Shown: positions 30,326 through 52,461, numbered from the stretch's first letter. The stretch is DNA of 52,461 nucleotides from Leucocoprinus leucothites (GCA_013368445.1 JAACJO010000066.1:1-52461); one strand, 5' to 3'. Made by a program: numbers and translations. Notes: generated by a model from the sequence alone, not told the origin.

Positions 30326-33300
30326 TTAAGAAGCTATTAAAATTAAAGAAGCTAAGTATATTATAACTAATCTAATTTCACTGGCTTGACCACTTATTAT
30401 AGATAAAGGTCCTGATGATAATGAACTAGATTCTTGTAATGCTACAGACAATGCAGGAGCAAAAACTATAAATAATAAAGAAAGTAATCCTATTGTAATA
30501 TATAGAGAATATGTTGTAATAACTCCAGTATCTAACTTAGATATATTTAATCCAGTACCTGTTAATTTATTTGTTAAACCGTGAGGTCCTAAGAATTCTA
30601 TAGCTCCTCTATCAATATTTTTAGAAATATTATATCCTAGTTTTAAACCACTTTGTACTACATAGTGATTATATACTACATCGAAATAATATTTACCATT
30701 TAAGAAACCATATAATTTTATACCTAGATTACTATTTACTAAACTATTTAAGAATCTTGGTTGTATATGATATAAATATAAAGCACTTGTTGCACCTAAT
30801 AAACTTAGTATAGCTGGCAATAATTTAATTAATACTGGTAAAGAGAATTCAGCTTCTATTAAAGGATTATTATCTGGTCTTATATATAAAGAGTTACCGA
30901 AGAAATCTGATCCTACACCCACAAATAAATCACTAGCAACAAATCCGAAGAAAATACTAAATAATGCTAAAGTTAATAAAGGAATAATAACTGATAAACT
31001 ACTATGTAATTCTTCATGTGAATTTAAATAAGATTGTTTTGGACCATTAGCTGTACCTAAGAATACTAAACTTATTAATCTAAAACTATAGAATGCTGTT
31101 ATACCTGCTGTTACTGAACCTAAGATATATGCATACATACCACTAAAACTATATTGTCCATAAGCTAATTCTAAAATTAAATCTTTACTATAGAATCCAG
31201 TTAAGAAAGGTGTAGCTAATAAACTTAATGAACCGGCTAACATAGCTGAATATGTAAATGGTAAGAATTTAATTAATCCACCCATTCTTCTAACATCTTG
31301 TTGATCTTGAAATGAATGTATTACTGCACCTGCACCTAAGAATAATAAAGCTTTAAAGAAAGCGTGATTTACAGTATGCATTAATGCTACATTATATTGA
31401 CTAAGACCTATGGCCATCATCATATATCCCAATTGTGAAATTGTACTGAATGCAATTATTCTTTTTAAATCATTACCTAATAAACCACATGTACCTGCAA
31501 AGAAAGCTGTTGTTGAACCTATTATAACTATTACTAATAAAGCATCCGGACTATATTCTAATATAGGTGAACTTCTTAATAATAAATAAATACCAGCTGT
31601 AACTAGTGTAGCAGCATGTAGTAAAGCACTTACCGGTGTTGGCATTGTTGTTAACAGTAAATTTCTTTACTGATCGGACTATATTATCTTCATAATTAAT
31701 AATATGAAGCTTCACGTGTAGTCTCTGAGGAACCTAGTCTCACATTAATTAAATTAATTTCGTTTCCTGCTGATTGTCCATTTAAATATCTTAAAGATTT
31801 TCACTACCATAAATTAAATTCATGATGAGTACTTAAAGTTTTAGGATGTTCCAGCATATAGTGAAGTTTAAAGAGACCCCTAAATTAAACAATTATATTC
31901 CTATTTTTTATAAAAAGTCATTATGTGTATGTGGTTTTACTAATGAAATAACTCTATCCTAATTAGTCTTAGATATTCTAAAACTATATCTATTTTTAAT
32001 ATACAAGTTTCCCTCATTATCTTTTTTATACTATAAACTATGTAAAGCTGCATATAAAAATGTGTTTTAGTTATAAATTGGTATTGTGTTACTTTTTTTT
32101 TATCTTTATGTTGGGTAGTAAAATTTTTTGGATAAAGATAAATTTTGGTATCAGTAAATATAAGATATATTCTTAAAAAAAATCACTTAAATAATTTAAA
32201 GAATAAACAAACATAGTCATAGAAAATTTACCTTTACCTCTATTTTTTTAAGAAAGAGTTATAGAACCATCACCTAACATATTTCTTGTAATAGCACTAG
32301 GTAAGACAGATAAATAGTTTATATCACAGTAATTATTACTATAATGACTATAAAATAGTATTAAATTAATAAAAAAAATATAATTGTTTAACACCCTTAA
32401 AAGCCTCCATACTTCCAGGTAACCAAGAATGTAATGGTATATTAGCACTCTTAGCTAAAGCACCCCCTAATAATAATAAACAAATTATACTTACACCTAA
32501 CTCATTCATATATGGTACTAATGTAAAGATTTGTGAATAATTGAATGTTCCAAATAAGGCAAAAATTGCAAAGAATCCTATACTCATCAACATATCTCCT
32601 CCTCTATTCATTGTAAAGGCTAATATTGCTGCTTTATTCGCTTGTATTCTTGTAAAATAGAAGTTAATTAATAAATAAGATACAACTCCTATTGCTTCCC
32701 ACTAATTATTGTATTAAAATTAAATTTAATCCTTAAACCTTATATCTCCTAGTTTTTTAAATATAAGCCTACAATACTAAGCTAATAGTTGTTCTTGTTT
32801 TACTATAATTACTATTTCCCATTGATCTTATAGTTTTTTTATTAGTCGAGCTATAACTATAAAGTTCTAAGATAATGGATCTTTCCATAAATTTAAATCT
32901 TTTAAACTAAATTTATCTGTATGTCCGTGTGTGGCATTATATGTATAAATACCAACCTAAACCCTAATCCAATAAGCTAAAGGTCAAGCACTAAGTAGTA
33001 AATTAATATTACTTGACACGATCTTGTATCGTTTATTATTAATTTTATCTTGATAAAATAAGTCATAATTATAATTTAGTAAAGTATACTTTATGGATTT
33101 AAAGGCTACTGTTTAAGAAACTTTATTTGTTATATTATCCGGTTTCCTTTCGTGCTTTAATTTTATAAGTTGTACCTGTAAAATTTTTTAATATTTCATA
33201 AAAAGATAGTAAATATTCTTCTAGTTCTGAATATTTTTTATTCTTGGATTTCTATTGGCTTATCTCGACCCCTACTAGCATCCTCTGGAATAGTTAAAAA

Positions 33301-34156
33301 AATGACATCTTTTTGTTGGTTTTTTTAGATGTCAGTACAAGACTACTATATAATATTGTAGAAGGATTAACTAAATGAATTAAATTTTCAATTAAATTTA
33401 ATTTTAACTCTTAACTTTTCAGTTAAGTTTGGACTATATCTTCACCCTACTTTACATACTTTTCATTCTATTTACTTGCATCAATCCAAAGATGAGAAAT
33501 AAAAATTTTTACATAAAAAGCCGTGAATAAGCTTACTAATGTAGGGGCACCACGTGTAGTCTCTGAGGAACCTACTTTCATTTTTAATTAATTATAATTT
33601 GGTTTCCTGCTGATTGTCCATTGTTATTATCTTTAAATTTGTTACTATTTTTGCAATTAGTACTTAAAGCTTTAGGAGGTTCCAGCATACAGTAGTGTAC
33701 TTTATGTAATTTACATTACATTTAAGCCGGGAAAATCTGACCTACAAACATTACAAAATAATTACCTCCACATATTAAGATTAACATACCTCCTGTAAAG
33801 GCTGATAAATATGAAAAGAATCTTTGATTGTGAGGATCTGAAGATAAATAATCTATACTATATATATGTATTAAAGTTGAACAATATATTACAGCTAAAC
33901 CTAATGATACAGTCAATTGATCGAAATAAAATTCCCATGAGATTTGTAACATTTCAGAATCTAACCAAGTTCCTAAATTAATATAAACAGGTGAACCACA
34001 TAAACCTACTTCAAAAAATGCTATACTTATTAAAATTGAGCAAATTATTAAACTTCCACAAGTAACTATATGTGATCCTGTAACTCCTACTTTTCTACCT
34101 AATAGACCTGCTATTATAGATCCTAATATTGGTAATACTATAATTCCTAAATACAT
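30326..34156 (-). CDS. nad5: NADH dehydrogenase subunit 5 (three exons, two introns)
   Basis: Large antiporter-like proton-pumping subunit of complex I. Exons on the minus strand: 34156..33740 (139 codons), 32701..32402 (100 codons), 31642..30326 (439 with stop), giving 677 residues. Joins: NYFVMFVG with WEAIGVVSYLL, and HSWLPGSMEA with PTPVSALLHAATLVTAG; both are at the most conserved stretches. The long C-terminal helix region is present. ATG at 34156 follows the nad4L stop with no gap, so the pair is read from one RNA. UGA is not used in the exons. Confidence 0.96.
31643..32401 (-). mobile_element. nad5 intron 2, group I with decayed ORF
   Basis: 759 bp. Core pieces: complements of ggactatattatc (about 31676-31688), tagtctctgagga (about 31718-31730), tttcctgctgattgtcc (about 31768-31784). 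IB-like. Confidence 0.85.
31895..32350 (-). pseudogene. LAGLIDADG remnant in nad5 intron 2
   Basis: A first motif remains as AITRNMLGDGSITLS, ending in a stop at 32248. Shifted or stop-broken pieces follow, e.g. KFSMTMFVYSLNYLSDFF and a C-terminal DRVISLVKPHTHNDFLYKI resembling the end of LAGLIDADG_2 proteins. Several stops separate the pieces, so it is not translatable as one protein. Confidence 0.6.
32702..33739 (-). mobile_element. nad5 intron 1, group I with decayed ORF
   Basis: 1038 bp between MFVG and WEAIG. Core pieces near the 5' part: complements of tttcctgctgattgtcc (about 33604-33620), tagtctctgagga (about 33559-33571), ggactatatctt (about 33430-33441). ORF debris follows the core toward the 3' end. 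Confidence 0.85.
32750..33360 (-). pseudogene. Homing endonuclease remnant in nad5 intron 1
   Basis: Pieces such as KYSELEEYLLSFYEIL, then YKIVSSNINLLLSAWPLAYWIRV (the last like the LAGLIDADG_2 second-motif region, with UGA for Trp) are in different frames with stops between. Assignment to the family rests on short similarity only. Confidence 0.5.
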
Positions 34157-34423
34157 TTAATCTTTTAATGATATTGTTCCTCTTAATCTATAATATGCTA
34201 CTAAAATACTTAAACCTATAACAGATTCTGCACCTGCTATTGATATTATATATATACTAAATGTTTGACCTACATTATCATCAAAACCATATGAACTTAT
34301 TAAAACTAATAAAGTTACTGCTAATAACATTATTTCTATGGCTATGATCATAAGTATTATATTTTTTCTATTTAATATGAACCCTAAGATACCTATTAAA
34401 AATAATAATATTGATAAATTCAT
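34157..34423 (-). CDS. nad4L: NADH dehydrogenase subunit 4L
   Basis: 88-residue complex I subunit with three membrane helices. The middle helix has IAIEIMLLAVTLL with the conserved Glu, and the third has AGAESVIGLSILV with a second conserved Glu; both line the quinone/proton path. ATG at 34423. Its TAA (34157-34159) is directly followed by the nad5 ATG, the usual fungal couple, but here abutting rather than overlapping. Confidence 0.96.
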   Translation of the reverse strand: MNLSILLFLIGILGFILNRKNIILMIIAIEIMLLAVTLLVLISSYGFDDNVGQTFSIYIISIAGAESVIGLSILVAYYRLRGTISLKD

Positions 34424-34652
34424 CGTTTTAGTTTTTACTTACATTCTTGTGTACATTTAATAAATGCTTATAATTTATATTATGTGATAAAGCACCATTT
34501 ATTAAACTTTATCGCTTAGAAAGTTTAATACTCGGCATTTGAAAAAAACAATTAAACTTGTTTAATTGTTCATTTATTTATTTAATATTAATGATTTTAT
34601 AATAATATTCAATAAATAAAATTACAATTAAACAAGTTATTAATTTAATTCT

Positions 34653-34723
34653 TGGAGAAAGATAGATTCGAACTATCATATTTGTAGTGCAAGTACAACT
34701 GATTACCGTTATCAGATTCCCCC
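34653..34723 (-). tRNA. trnA: tRNA-Ala(UGC)
   Basis: Acceptor GGGGGAA/TTTCTCC (two G-U). Anticodon stem TTGTA/TACAA with loop CTTGCAC gives UGC. T-arm GATAG-TTCGAAT-CTATC. Discriminator A. Lies between cox3 and nad4L. Confidence 0.94.
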
Positions 34724-35058
34724 TATTTTAAATAATATAATATTTTATATTATGCTGTTTTTTTTTATGTAACTCTTTTAAGAGTTTTTAAGTCCACCTA
34801 TTTTTGTTTAGTTTTGTTTAGTTTTGTTTTGTTTTTTACATATTTCTATATCTTGCTTAGATGAGATAAGTTAATCATTTTTAGACTGTAGAGCTTAAAC
34901 TACTTGCTATTCTTGACGAAGGCTAGTTATACTTATAACTATCAGAAGGTATAAATTTTTATTTATATAAATTAGCAAAACTAAACTAGAAGTGTGTAAT
35001 AATTTAAGTTTAAATTATTCTAAAAAAAGGATATATTTTTTTCGAAAGTGGGTCTTAA
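34724..35058. other. Spacer cox3-trnA
   Basis: 335 bases, no gene. Contains a TTTAGTTTTG tandem (about 34806-34836) and no C-run: cox3 is the one protein gene with its own 3' spacer that lacks the element. Confidence 0.55.
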
Positions 35059-35874
35059 TTAATTATTACCCCAGAAGTATACAGCTACAAATAAGAATAA
35101 CCAAACTACATCAACCATGTGCCAGTATAAAATACTTGCTTCAAAGTTAAAGTGATGTTTTGTTGTATTGTGATAGTTAATGATTCTGATTAATGCTACA
35201 GTAATAAAAATTGTTCCTACTATTACGTGAATACCGTGTAATCCTGTACTAGCATAGAAGGCTGAACCATAAACACCATCTGACATTGTAAATCCAGCTT
35301 CTGAATATTCATAATATTGTAAACCAGTGAAAATTATTGCTAATATTATTGTAAATATTACTCCATCTATTGTACCTTTTCTATTTCCAGCTATTAAAGC
35401 GTGATGTCCATATGTAATGAAAGCCCCACTACTTAATAATAAGAATGTATTTAATAACGGTATAGCAAAAGGATCTAATGGTGTTATACCTAAAGGAGGC
35501 CATGTTCCACCTATTTCAATTGCAGGAGATAAACTAGAATGGAAGAAAGCCCAGAATACAGATAAGAAAGCAAATATTTCACTAACTATAAATAATACTA
35601 TACCTAACATTAATCCATTTTTTACTTCTTTTGTATGGTGACCTAAATATGTTCCTTCTATTACAACATCTCTAAACCATAATACCATACCAAATAATGT
35701 TAAGATAAACCCAGAAGTTAAAATATATCCACCATAGGGATAACCATGCATATAACTTACTGCTCCTATAGTTAAATTTAATAATGAAAAACTAGTTAAT
35801 ATTGGCCATGGAGAAGGATCCACTAAATGAAAAGGAAAATGTTGAAATTTATTTATTGTATTTGTTTGTAACAT
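35059..35874 (-). CDS. cox3: Cytochrome c oxidase subunit 3
   Basis: 271-residue complex IV core subunit, seven membrane helices, no metal. Conserved: FPFHLVDPSPWPILTS, WFRDVVIEGTYLGHHT, SEIFAFLSVFWAFFHSSL with the lipid-binding region Glu, GLHGIHVIVGTIFI, and HFNFEASILYWHMVDVVWLFLFVAVYFWGN at the end. ATG at 35874. No intron. Length is normal. Confidence 0.98.
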   Translation of the reverse strand: MLQTNTINKFQHFPFHLVDPSPWPILTSFSLLNLTIGAVSYMHGYPYGGYILTSGFILTLFGMVLWFRDVVIEGTYLGHHTKEVKNGLMLGIVLFIVSEIFAFLSVFWAFFHSSLSPAIEIGGTWPPLGITPLDPFAIPLLNTFLLLSSGAFITYGHHALIAGNRKGTIDGVIFTIILAIIFTGLQYYEYSEAGFTMSDGVYGSAFYASTGLHGIHVIVGTIFITVALIRIINYHNTTKHHFNFEASILYWHMVDVVWLFLFVAVYFWGNN

Positions 35875-36559
35875 TGTTGTTATTTTTAGTTCGTTTATTG
35901 TATTCTATCTTATACCCCTTATTTAATTTGGGGTATAAATTTGCTATCTAGAAGTTTATTAAGTTCGAAAAGTAGATTTTTAACTATACATATAAAATTT
36001 ATTTTTATAGTCGAGCCGTACTTGGAAGCTAATGCCTCTATTAAAAAAAAAAAAGTTTTTTTTCTTACTAACCTTGAACATAGTAAATTTTTCTTTAGAA
36101 AAAAAAGTTTAACTGGTGACTAGAATTGCTTAATATATATTAATTTATAAAGTTTTTTCAAATTTTATTAACTTATATCCTAATACATTATACTACTCTT
36201 TTAGACAATTACTTTTTGTTGGTTTAATTAGATTTTACTTATATTTTAATAAACTACTTGCTTACTATAGGCTAATTATCTTTTATAGTTAACTATTTGG
36301 TATTATAAATAAACACAACTATAGGTAAATGACTTCGCTATAAAAGATAATTTTGTGTAATAATTCTTTCTTTTCAACTACTCTTATTTCTAATAATATA
36401 ATGACAAATAGGGGGTTATAACTATTTTTTAAAACAAAAAAGCTACTACAGTAGGCAAAGCCAAAACTACTTTTGTAGTAGGCTACTAGCTAAAAACTAC
36501 TTAACTAGAACTACTAATAAATAAAATAAGCTACAACAATTAATAATAAACTTAACTAT
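35875..36559. other. Spacer orf123-cox3
   Basis: 685 bases, no gene seen on either strand. One sense-strand C-run, TATAACCCCCTATTTG (G run 36411-36415). Confidence 0.55.
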
Positions 36560-36931
36560 TTATTTTTCCACAGCCTTGATTGAGTTAAATTTACTAGTAG
36601 TTAAAGGCGAAGATAATACCGACATAGATAATAGCCATAGAATTGAGCTTTTTTTCATTTTCAATTCAATATGCTTATAAATATAATAATCTAAATTATT
36701 ACTTAATTCCATATTTATATATACAAGTGCAAATAAATATGTTACTATTATAATTGCATTAATTACAAATAATTTAATTAAGTATTTTGTACCTAAATTA
36801 GATACTTTTTTTATAAAACTATTTAGACTATACCCTATATTAGGGAAGAATCTTCTAACTAGTTTACTAGTTAAGCTAGAAGTTTTTAATGTATAGATTT
36901 TATTAAATAAAATAAATATTAGAATAAACAT
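36560..36931 (-). CDS. Unrecognised membrane ORF between nad6 and cox3
   Basis: 123 codons from the ATG at 36931. The same frame is open back to a stop at 37076-37078, i.e. 171 codons, the first ones overlapping the end of nad6 in another frame. Two hydrophobic segments are visible, GGIISILILFHMFILIFILF (partly upstream of the ATG) and YLIKLFVINAIIIVTYLFALVY, then a lysine-rich stretch and a third weaker one. I do not recognise it. Near the C-terminus LSSPLTTS is encoded by a 27-bp sequence (36592-36618) that is identical in nad6 (37199-37225) and read in the same frame. It may be a genuine lineage-specific gene, a plasmid-derived ORF or a chance frame. Confidence 0.45.
   Translation of the reverse strand: MFILIFILFNKIYTLKTSSLTSKLVRRFFPNIGYSLNSFIKKVSNLGTKYLIKLFVINAIIIVTYLFALVYINMELSNNLDYYIYKHIELKMKKSSILWLLSMSVLSSPLTTSKFNSIKAVEK
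36592..36618. repeat. 27-bp direct repeat shared with nad6 (37199-37225)
   Basis: Perfect 27-bp copy starting tactagtagttaaaggcgaa. Both copies encode (minus strand) LSSPLTTS in the frame of their ORF. In nad6 it lies in the extramembrane loop before the last helix. Confidence 0.9.
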
Positions 36932-37037
36932 ATGAAATAAGATTAAGATAGAAATAATACCTCCGGTATTTTCGCTATTATTAGTTTTAGAGGGTTTAAA
37001 TTCAACATTATTATATTTATATATAAAAGATGATGAT

Positions 37038-37697
37038 TTATTGGGGATATTTTTTGTTTGATGGGCCAGATATAACTATAGTAGCATACATAGCTAATAA
37101 TAAGATTACACTCAGTGCTATTAATAACACTGCACCATATGTGTATAAACTGTAACCTAAGGATTCTATTTGTTGGAAATCATTAATTAAAACATCACTA
37201 CTAGTAGTTAAAGGCGAAGATAATAAATTATTATTTGTTACAATAGTATTTATTATATCAAAAGATACTATATTCTGAGATTCACCTAGAGATAAAATAG
37301 TGTTTAAATAGGTAATTTTATCTAAGAAAATAGAAATAGCTGGTACATTATTAAAATTAAATGGTATTATACTAAATAATATAAAAATGAATAAAGAACC
37401 TATTGATATAGCTAAAGGTAAATTTTTAGTATACTGACTACCTGTTTCTAAGATATCAGTTAATTTTATATTAATCATCATAATTACGAATAAGAATAAT
37501 ACAGCAATAGCACCTACATATACTATAATATATGATATACCTACGAAGTTAATACCTATTAAGATTAGATAAACAGCTCCAGATACAAAAGTAGAAATTA
37601 AGAATATAACAGAAATTACAGGATTTTTAGAAGTAATAGAGAATACGCTAGAAAGTAAAGTTGTAAAAGCTAAAATATTTACAAATATTGTTTTCAT
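37038..37697 (-). CDS. nad6: NADH dehydrogenase subunit 6
   Basis: 219-residue complex I membrane subunit. Five helices; the first part SVFSITSKNPVISVIFLISTF and the conserved IGINFVGISYIIVYVGAIAVLFLFVIMMINI (pi-bulge helix) identify it, as does the C-terminal SLYTYGAVLLIALSVILLLAMYATIV. The loop between helices 4 and 5 carries an apparent insertion, NNNLLSSPLTTSSDVLIND, part of which is the 27-bp repeat. ATG at 37697, stop 37038-37040. Confidence 0.96.
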   Translation of the reverse strand: MKTIFVNILAFTTLLSSVFSITSKNPVISVIFLISTFVSGAVYLILIGINFVGISYIIVYVGAIAVLFLFVIMMINIKLTDILETGSQYTKNLPLAISIGSLFIFILFSIIPFNFNNVPAISIFLDKITYLNTILSLGESQNIVSFDIINTIVTNNNLLSSPLTTSSDVLINDFQQIESLGYSLYTYGAVLLIALSVILLLAMYATIVISGPSNKKYPQ

Positions 37698-38527
37698 TAT
37701 TTTTTTAAAATTATAAAACTAGCTTTATTTTATCTAAGAACTCTAATTTTTTTTGTTTTAATTGAATTAAACTAGTTTTCCAATATAAATTGGTATCTGA
37801 AGAGAAGAACAACAATTTTATTAACAAAGTAAATTAAAATCAAAAGAATAAATATAAACTAGCCACATGTAGTGGTTGCCTTAACATAATAATTATGTTA
37901 CTAACTTTTTTTTAGTTTTTTTGCTTACGCATAAAAATAGTTAATCAAAAAACAGGCAAAGACTATAAAAAATTTTTATCATCTATTGTTCGCTATTATA
38001 AAAAGTTGAGATTTCTTACTCAACTACCTCAACATTGGTTTTTAGTTTTATTTTTATATAGATAATAATTTAAACTTTTTTTAAAGTAGGTTTAACCTAG
38101 AAATGGTGACCTTAAACATATTTAGTTTGTTGATTGTGATTTGTACTTAACCAAATATACCTATTTATCTCATTAATTTGTTTACCCATTAATATCTTTT
38201 AAGTATACTAATTAATATCATTATTGGATTAAATTTGGCTTTTTTTTTTACAAACTGATAATAATTATTAAGGCAGTATGACTTAGCATATTATTTTAAA
38301 TTTAAGCAAAAGTGCTTTCGTAGTAATATTTATATATAATTAATAATATAATTTATTAATATTATAAAAAGGACAATAATAAACCGACAAATAATGAGGG
38401 GGTTATATATAAGCATATTTACAATATTTAAGATCTTATTTGTAAATTAGTTTTATATTTATAGAAGTTATAAGTCTAGTTTAATATAGAGAAAACTTAC
38501 AAATATTGCTACTTTAAATAGTTAAAT
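37698..38527. other. Spacer nad4-nad6
   Basis: 830 bases, no gene or tRNA found. One sense-strand C-run, TATAACCCCCTCATT (G run 38398-38402), and one GTGCTTTCGTAG motif (about 38312). Confidence 0.55.
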
Positions 38528-39988
38528 TTAAGCAACAGTATATAGTAAAGCAGAAGTTGATGTGTGTAATGAAGTTAAAATTACATTAGGTAATATACCA
38601 AATACAACTGTTGGTATTAATAAGCTAATCAATAGATAATATTCTCTTCTATTTATATCTTTAGCGATAGGAGGTAAAGATGGAGATAAGTTACCATAAG
38701 ATAATCTATTATACAAGAACATTGAGTAACAAGCAGATAAAACAATACCAGTAGCCCCTAAGCAAGCTATAATAGGATTTTGTTGCCATATACCTATTAA
38801 TGATAATTGTTCACCTAAAAAGTTTAAACTTAGTGGTATACCTGTATTACATAATGTAAATATAAAGAATAAGATAGTAAATACTGGCATATATGTAGCT
38901 AAACCTCTAATATAATTAATAATTCTTTTTCCTGTTCTATCATAAATTATACCTCCAACACAAATAAATAGAGCTGGTGATACAAATCCATGACCTAAAG
39001 CTAATAATATACCACCTTCTATTCCTTGAATTGTATTAGAGAATAAACCTAAAACAACAACACCCATGTGTGCAATACTACTATAAGCAATTAATCTTTT
39101 TGTATCTTGTTGTATTATTGTAGAGAAACTAGCATAAATTATTGCAATTATAGCTATTGTTTGTACTAAAGGATTAAAGTAATTTGTAGCATCAGGTAAG
39201 AAATTAATTAATACTCTTAAATACCCATATGTAGCCAATTTCAAGATTGTAGCTGCTAGTATAATAGACCCAGCTAATGGCGAATCAGCGTGAGCTTTAG
39301 GTAACCAAATTATAAATGGATATAATGGTGTTTTAACTGCAAAAGCTAAGAAAAATCCTAACCATAAAATTTTTTGACTCTCTAAACTTATTGAATATAG
39401 TGAAATTAATTGGAAATCTGTTGAACCTATATAGCTATATATCATTAATATACATAATAACATAGGTAAACTACCTGCTAAAGTATATAAGAAAAATAAA
39501 AAAGCAGATCTAAATCTATCATTACCATGTCCAAATATAACTATAACAATAAATAATATTGGTAATACACTCTCGAAGAAAATATAGAATAATAATAAAT
39601 CTAAAGAAACAAAAGCACATATTTGTAATGTCTCTAGTAATAAGAATGAGATTACAAAGAATTTTAAGTTATTATTAATATTTGTATAATTAGATAATAA
39701 TGCCACTGGTGTTACAAAAGTAGTTAATAATACAAAATATAAAGATATTCCATCTATTCCAAAATTTAAATGGCAAAAGCTTAATTGACTTAATTCTAAT
39801 GAAGTAACAAATTGATATTGTGTTTGACTTGAATCAAATTGATACCAAATAAATAATGAAATAAAGAAATTAATTAGAGATGTTGTCAAAGCTATTTTTT
39901 TCATCTTATTTTGACTTTCTATTGTATTTGACATAGGTAAAATTATTAAACTACCTAATATTGGTATTAATAGTAATAAAGTTATCAT
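38528..39988 (-). CDS. nad4: NADH dehydrogenase subunit 4
   Basis: 486-residue antiporter-like complex I subunit with about 14 helices. Conserved: FGIDGISLYFVLLTTFVTP, LLFYIFFESVLPILFIVI (conserved Glu), FLAFAVKTPLYPFIIWLPKAHADSPLAGS (conserved Lys), IAYSSIAHMGVVVLG and the C-terminal NLSPSLPPIAKDINRREYYLL. I take the ATG at 39988 (MITLLLLIPILG), matching fungal Nad4 starts; the frame is open further upstream to a TTG. No intron. Confidence 0.97.
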   Translation of the reverse strand: MITLLLLIPILGSLIILPMSNTIESQNKMKKIALTTSLINFFISLFIWYQFDSSQTQYQFVTSLELSQLSFCHLNFGIDGISLYFVLLTTFVTPVALLSNYTNINNNLKFFVISFLLLETLQICAFVSLDLLLFYIFFESVLPILFIVIVIFGHGNDRFRSAFLFFLYTLAGSLPMLLCILMIYSYIGSTDFQLISLYSISLESQKILWLGFFLAFAVKTPLYPFIIWLPKAHADSPLAGSIILAATILKLATYGYLRVLINFLPDATNYFNPLVQTIAIIAIIYASFSTIIQQDTKRLIAYSSIAHMGVVVLGLFSNTIQGIEGGILLALGHGFVSPALFICVGGIIYDRTGKRIINYIRGLATYMPVFTILFFIFTLCNTGIPLSLNFLGEQLSLIGIWQQNPIIACLGATGIVLSACYSMFLYNRLSYGNLSPSLPPIAKDINRREYYLLISLLIPTVVFGILPNVILTSLHTSTSALLYTVA

Positions 39989-40402
39989 TTTTATTTTTAA
40001 TATTTGATTATCTATCAGCAATTTACAAAACTGGACAATCTTTATTGCTCTTGAATGCAGTCTTTTTTCTTTACTGTCACTCTTAATATCAGTCCTTATT
40101 GAATTAACTTAAATTTGCTTTTGCAAAAGCAAATCATTATTGAATTTCTGGGCCAACAAAATTGCTTTTTAAAAAGCATTAGCTGCTACAATAAGAAGAG
40201 ACTTTTTTTTAATTTATATATTTATCTTAAATTAATTATTATACTTAAGTTATTTGTAAAATTTAATGGAGGTATAAAGTAAAATAACAATGAAAAGGGG
40301 GTTATATCTTCCAGCCTAAGCTGTACTCTTAATACTCTTGAATAAATTTAATTGTTTTAAAATCCTTAAAACTTGTTCTTGAGCTATAATTTGAGATTAT
40401 AA
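39989..40402. other. Spacer cox1-nad4
   Basis: 414 bases. Sense-strand C-run TATAACCCCCTTTTC (G run 40297-40301) about 100 bases after the cox1 stop. No gene. Confidence 0.55.

Positions 40403-52461
<12,059 letters not shown>

Noticed and set aside
32248..32448. 66-codon ORF at the end of nad5 exon 2 as a gene of its own
   Set aside because: Out of frame with nad5; only its last part is meaningful, as a LAGLIDADG remnant.
35941..36123. 60-codon plus-strand ORF in the orf123-cox3 spacer
   Set aside because: Lysine/phenylalanine-rich low-complexity frame on the strand opposite to all neighbours.

Overview
The window is most of a fungal mitochondrial genome, very probably from a basidiomycete (Agaricomycetes-like). 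The evidence is the standard fungal mitochondrial gene set in extremely AT-rich DNA, class II tRNA-Tyr, genes on both strands, the nad2-nad3 and nad4L-nad5 couples, many group I introns with LAGLIDADG or GIY-YIG genes, and remains of linear-plasmid family-B DNA polymerase. UGA must be read as Trp (genetic code 4) to keep several intron ORFs and the polymerase remnant open. The window is cut inside rnl at the left and inside cox1 at the right. The rest of the circle should carry the 3' part of rnl, the first ~78 codons of cox1 and the missing tRNAs (Trp, Pro, Thr, Asn, Asp, Gln, Leu-UAA, Cys, Arg-UCU). I saw no rps3 here.

Layout. 1-4060: rnl on the minus strand (domains I to start of IV) with one group I intron. 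From trnF (4332) to trnS (18789) the native genes are on the plus strand: trnF, atp9, ten tRNAs, atp8, nad2-nad3, cox2, rns, trnV, trnM, trnS. Two unrelated or strongly diverged dpo remnants lie antisense in this arm. From 19785 to the end everything is on the minus strand: cob (4 introns), atp6, trnY, nad1, a second trnI, nad5 (2 introns)-nad4L, trnA, cox3, an unrecognised membrane ORF, nad6, nad4, cox1 (8 introns, the first partial). Transcription therefore diverges between rnl and trnF and converges between trnS(UGA) and cob.

The products form complex I (nad1-6, 4L), complex III (cob), complex IV (cox1-3) and ATP synthase (atp6, 8, 9), with rRNAs and tRNAs for their translation. The introns of cob, nad5, cox1 and rnl must be spliced out. 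Their homing-endonuclease genes range from intact to wrecked.

Most notable: (1) a short C-run element, roughly TWAACCCCCT on the sense strand, lies 3' of nearly every gene or gene group and flips strand with gene orientation, so it is a candidate 3'-end or termination signal; (2) a 177-bp inverted repeat duplicates trnI(GAU) 21.4 kb apart in opposite orientation, next to plasmid polymerase remains; (3) two paralogous cob introns share a perfect 61-bp core block, with a relative in cox1; (4) cox1 has a 22-bp micro-exon; (5) one cox1 LAGLIDADG protein has lost the acidic residue in both motifs.
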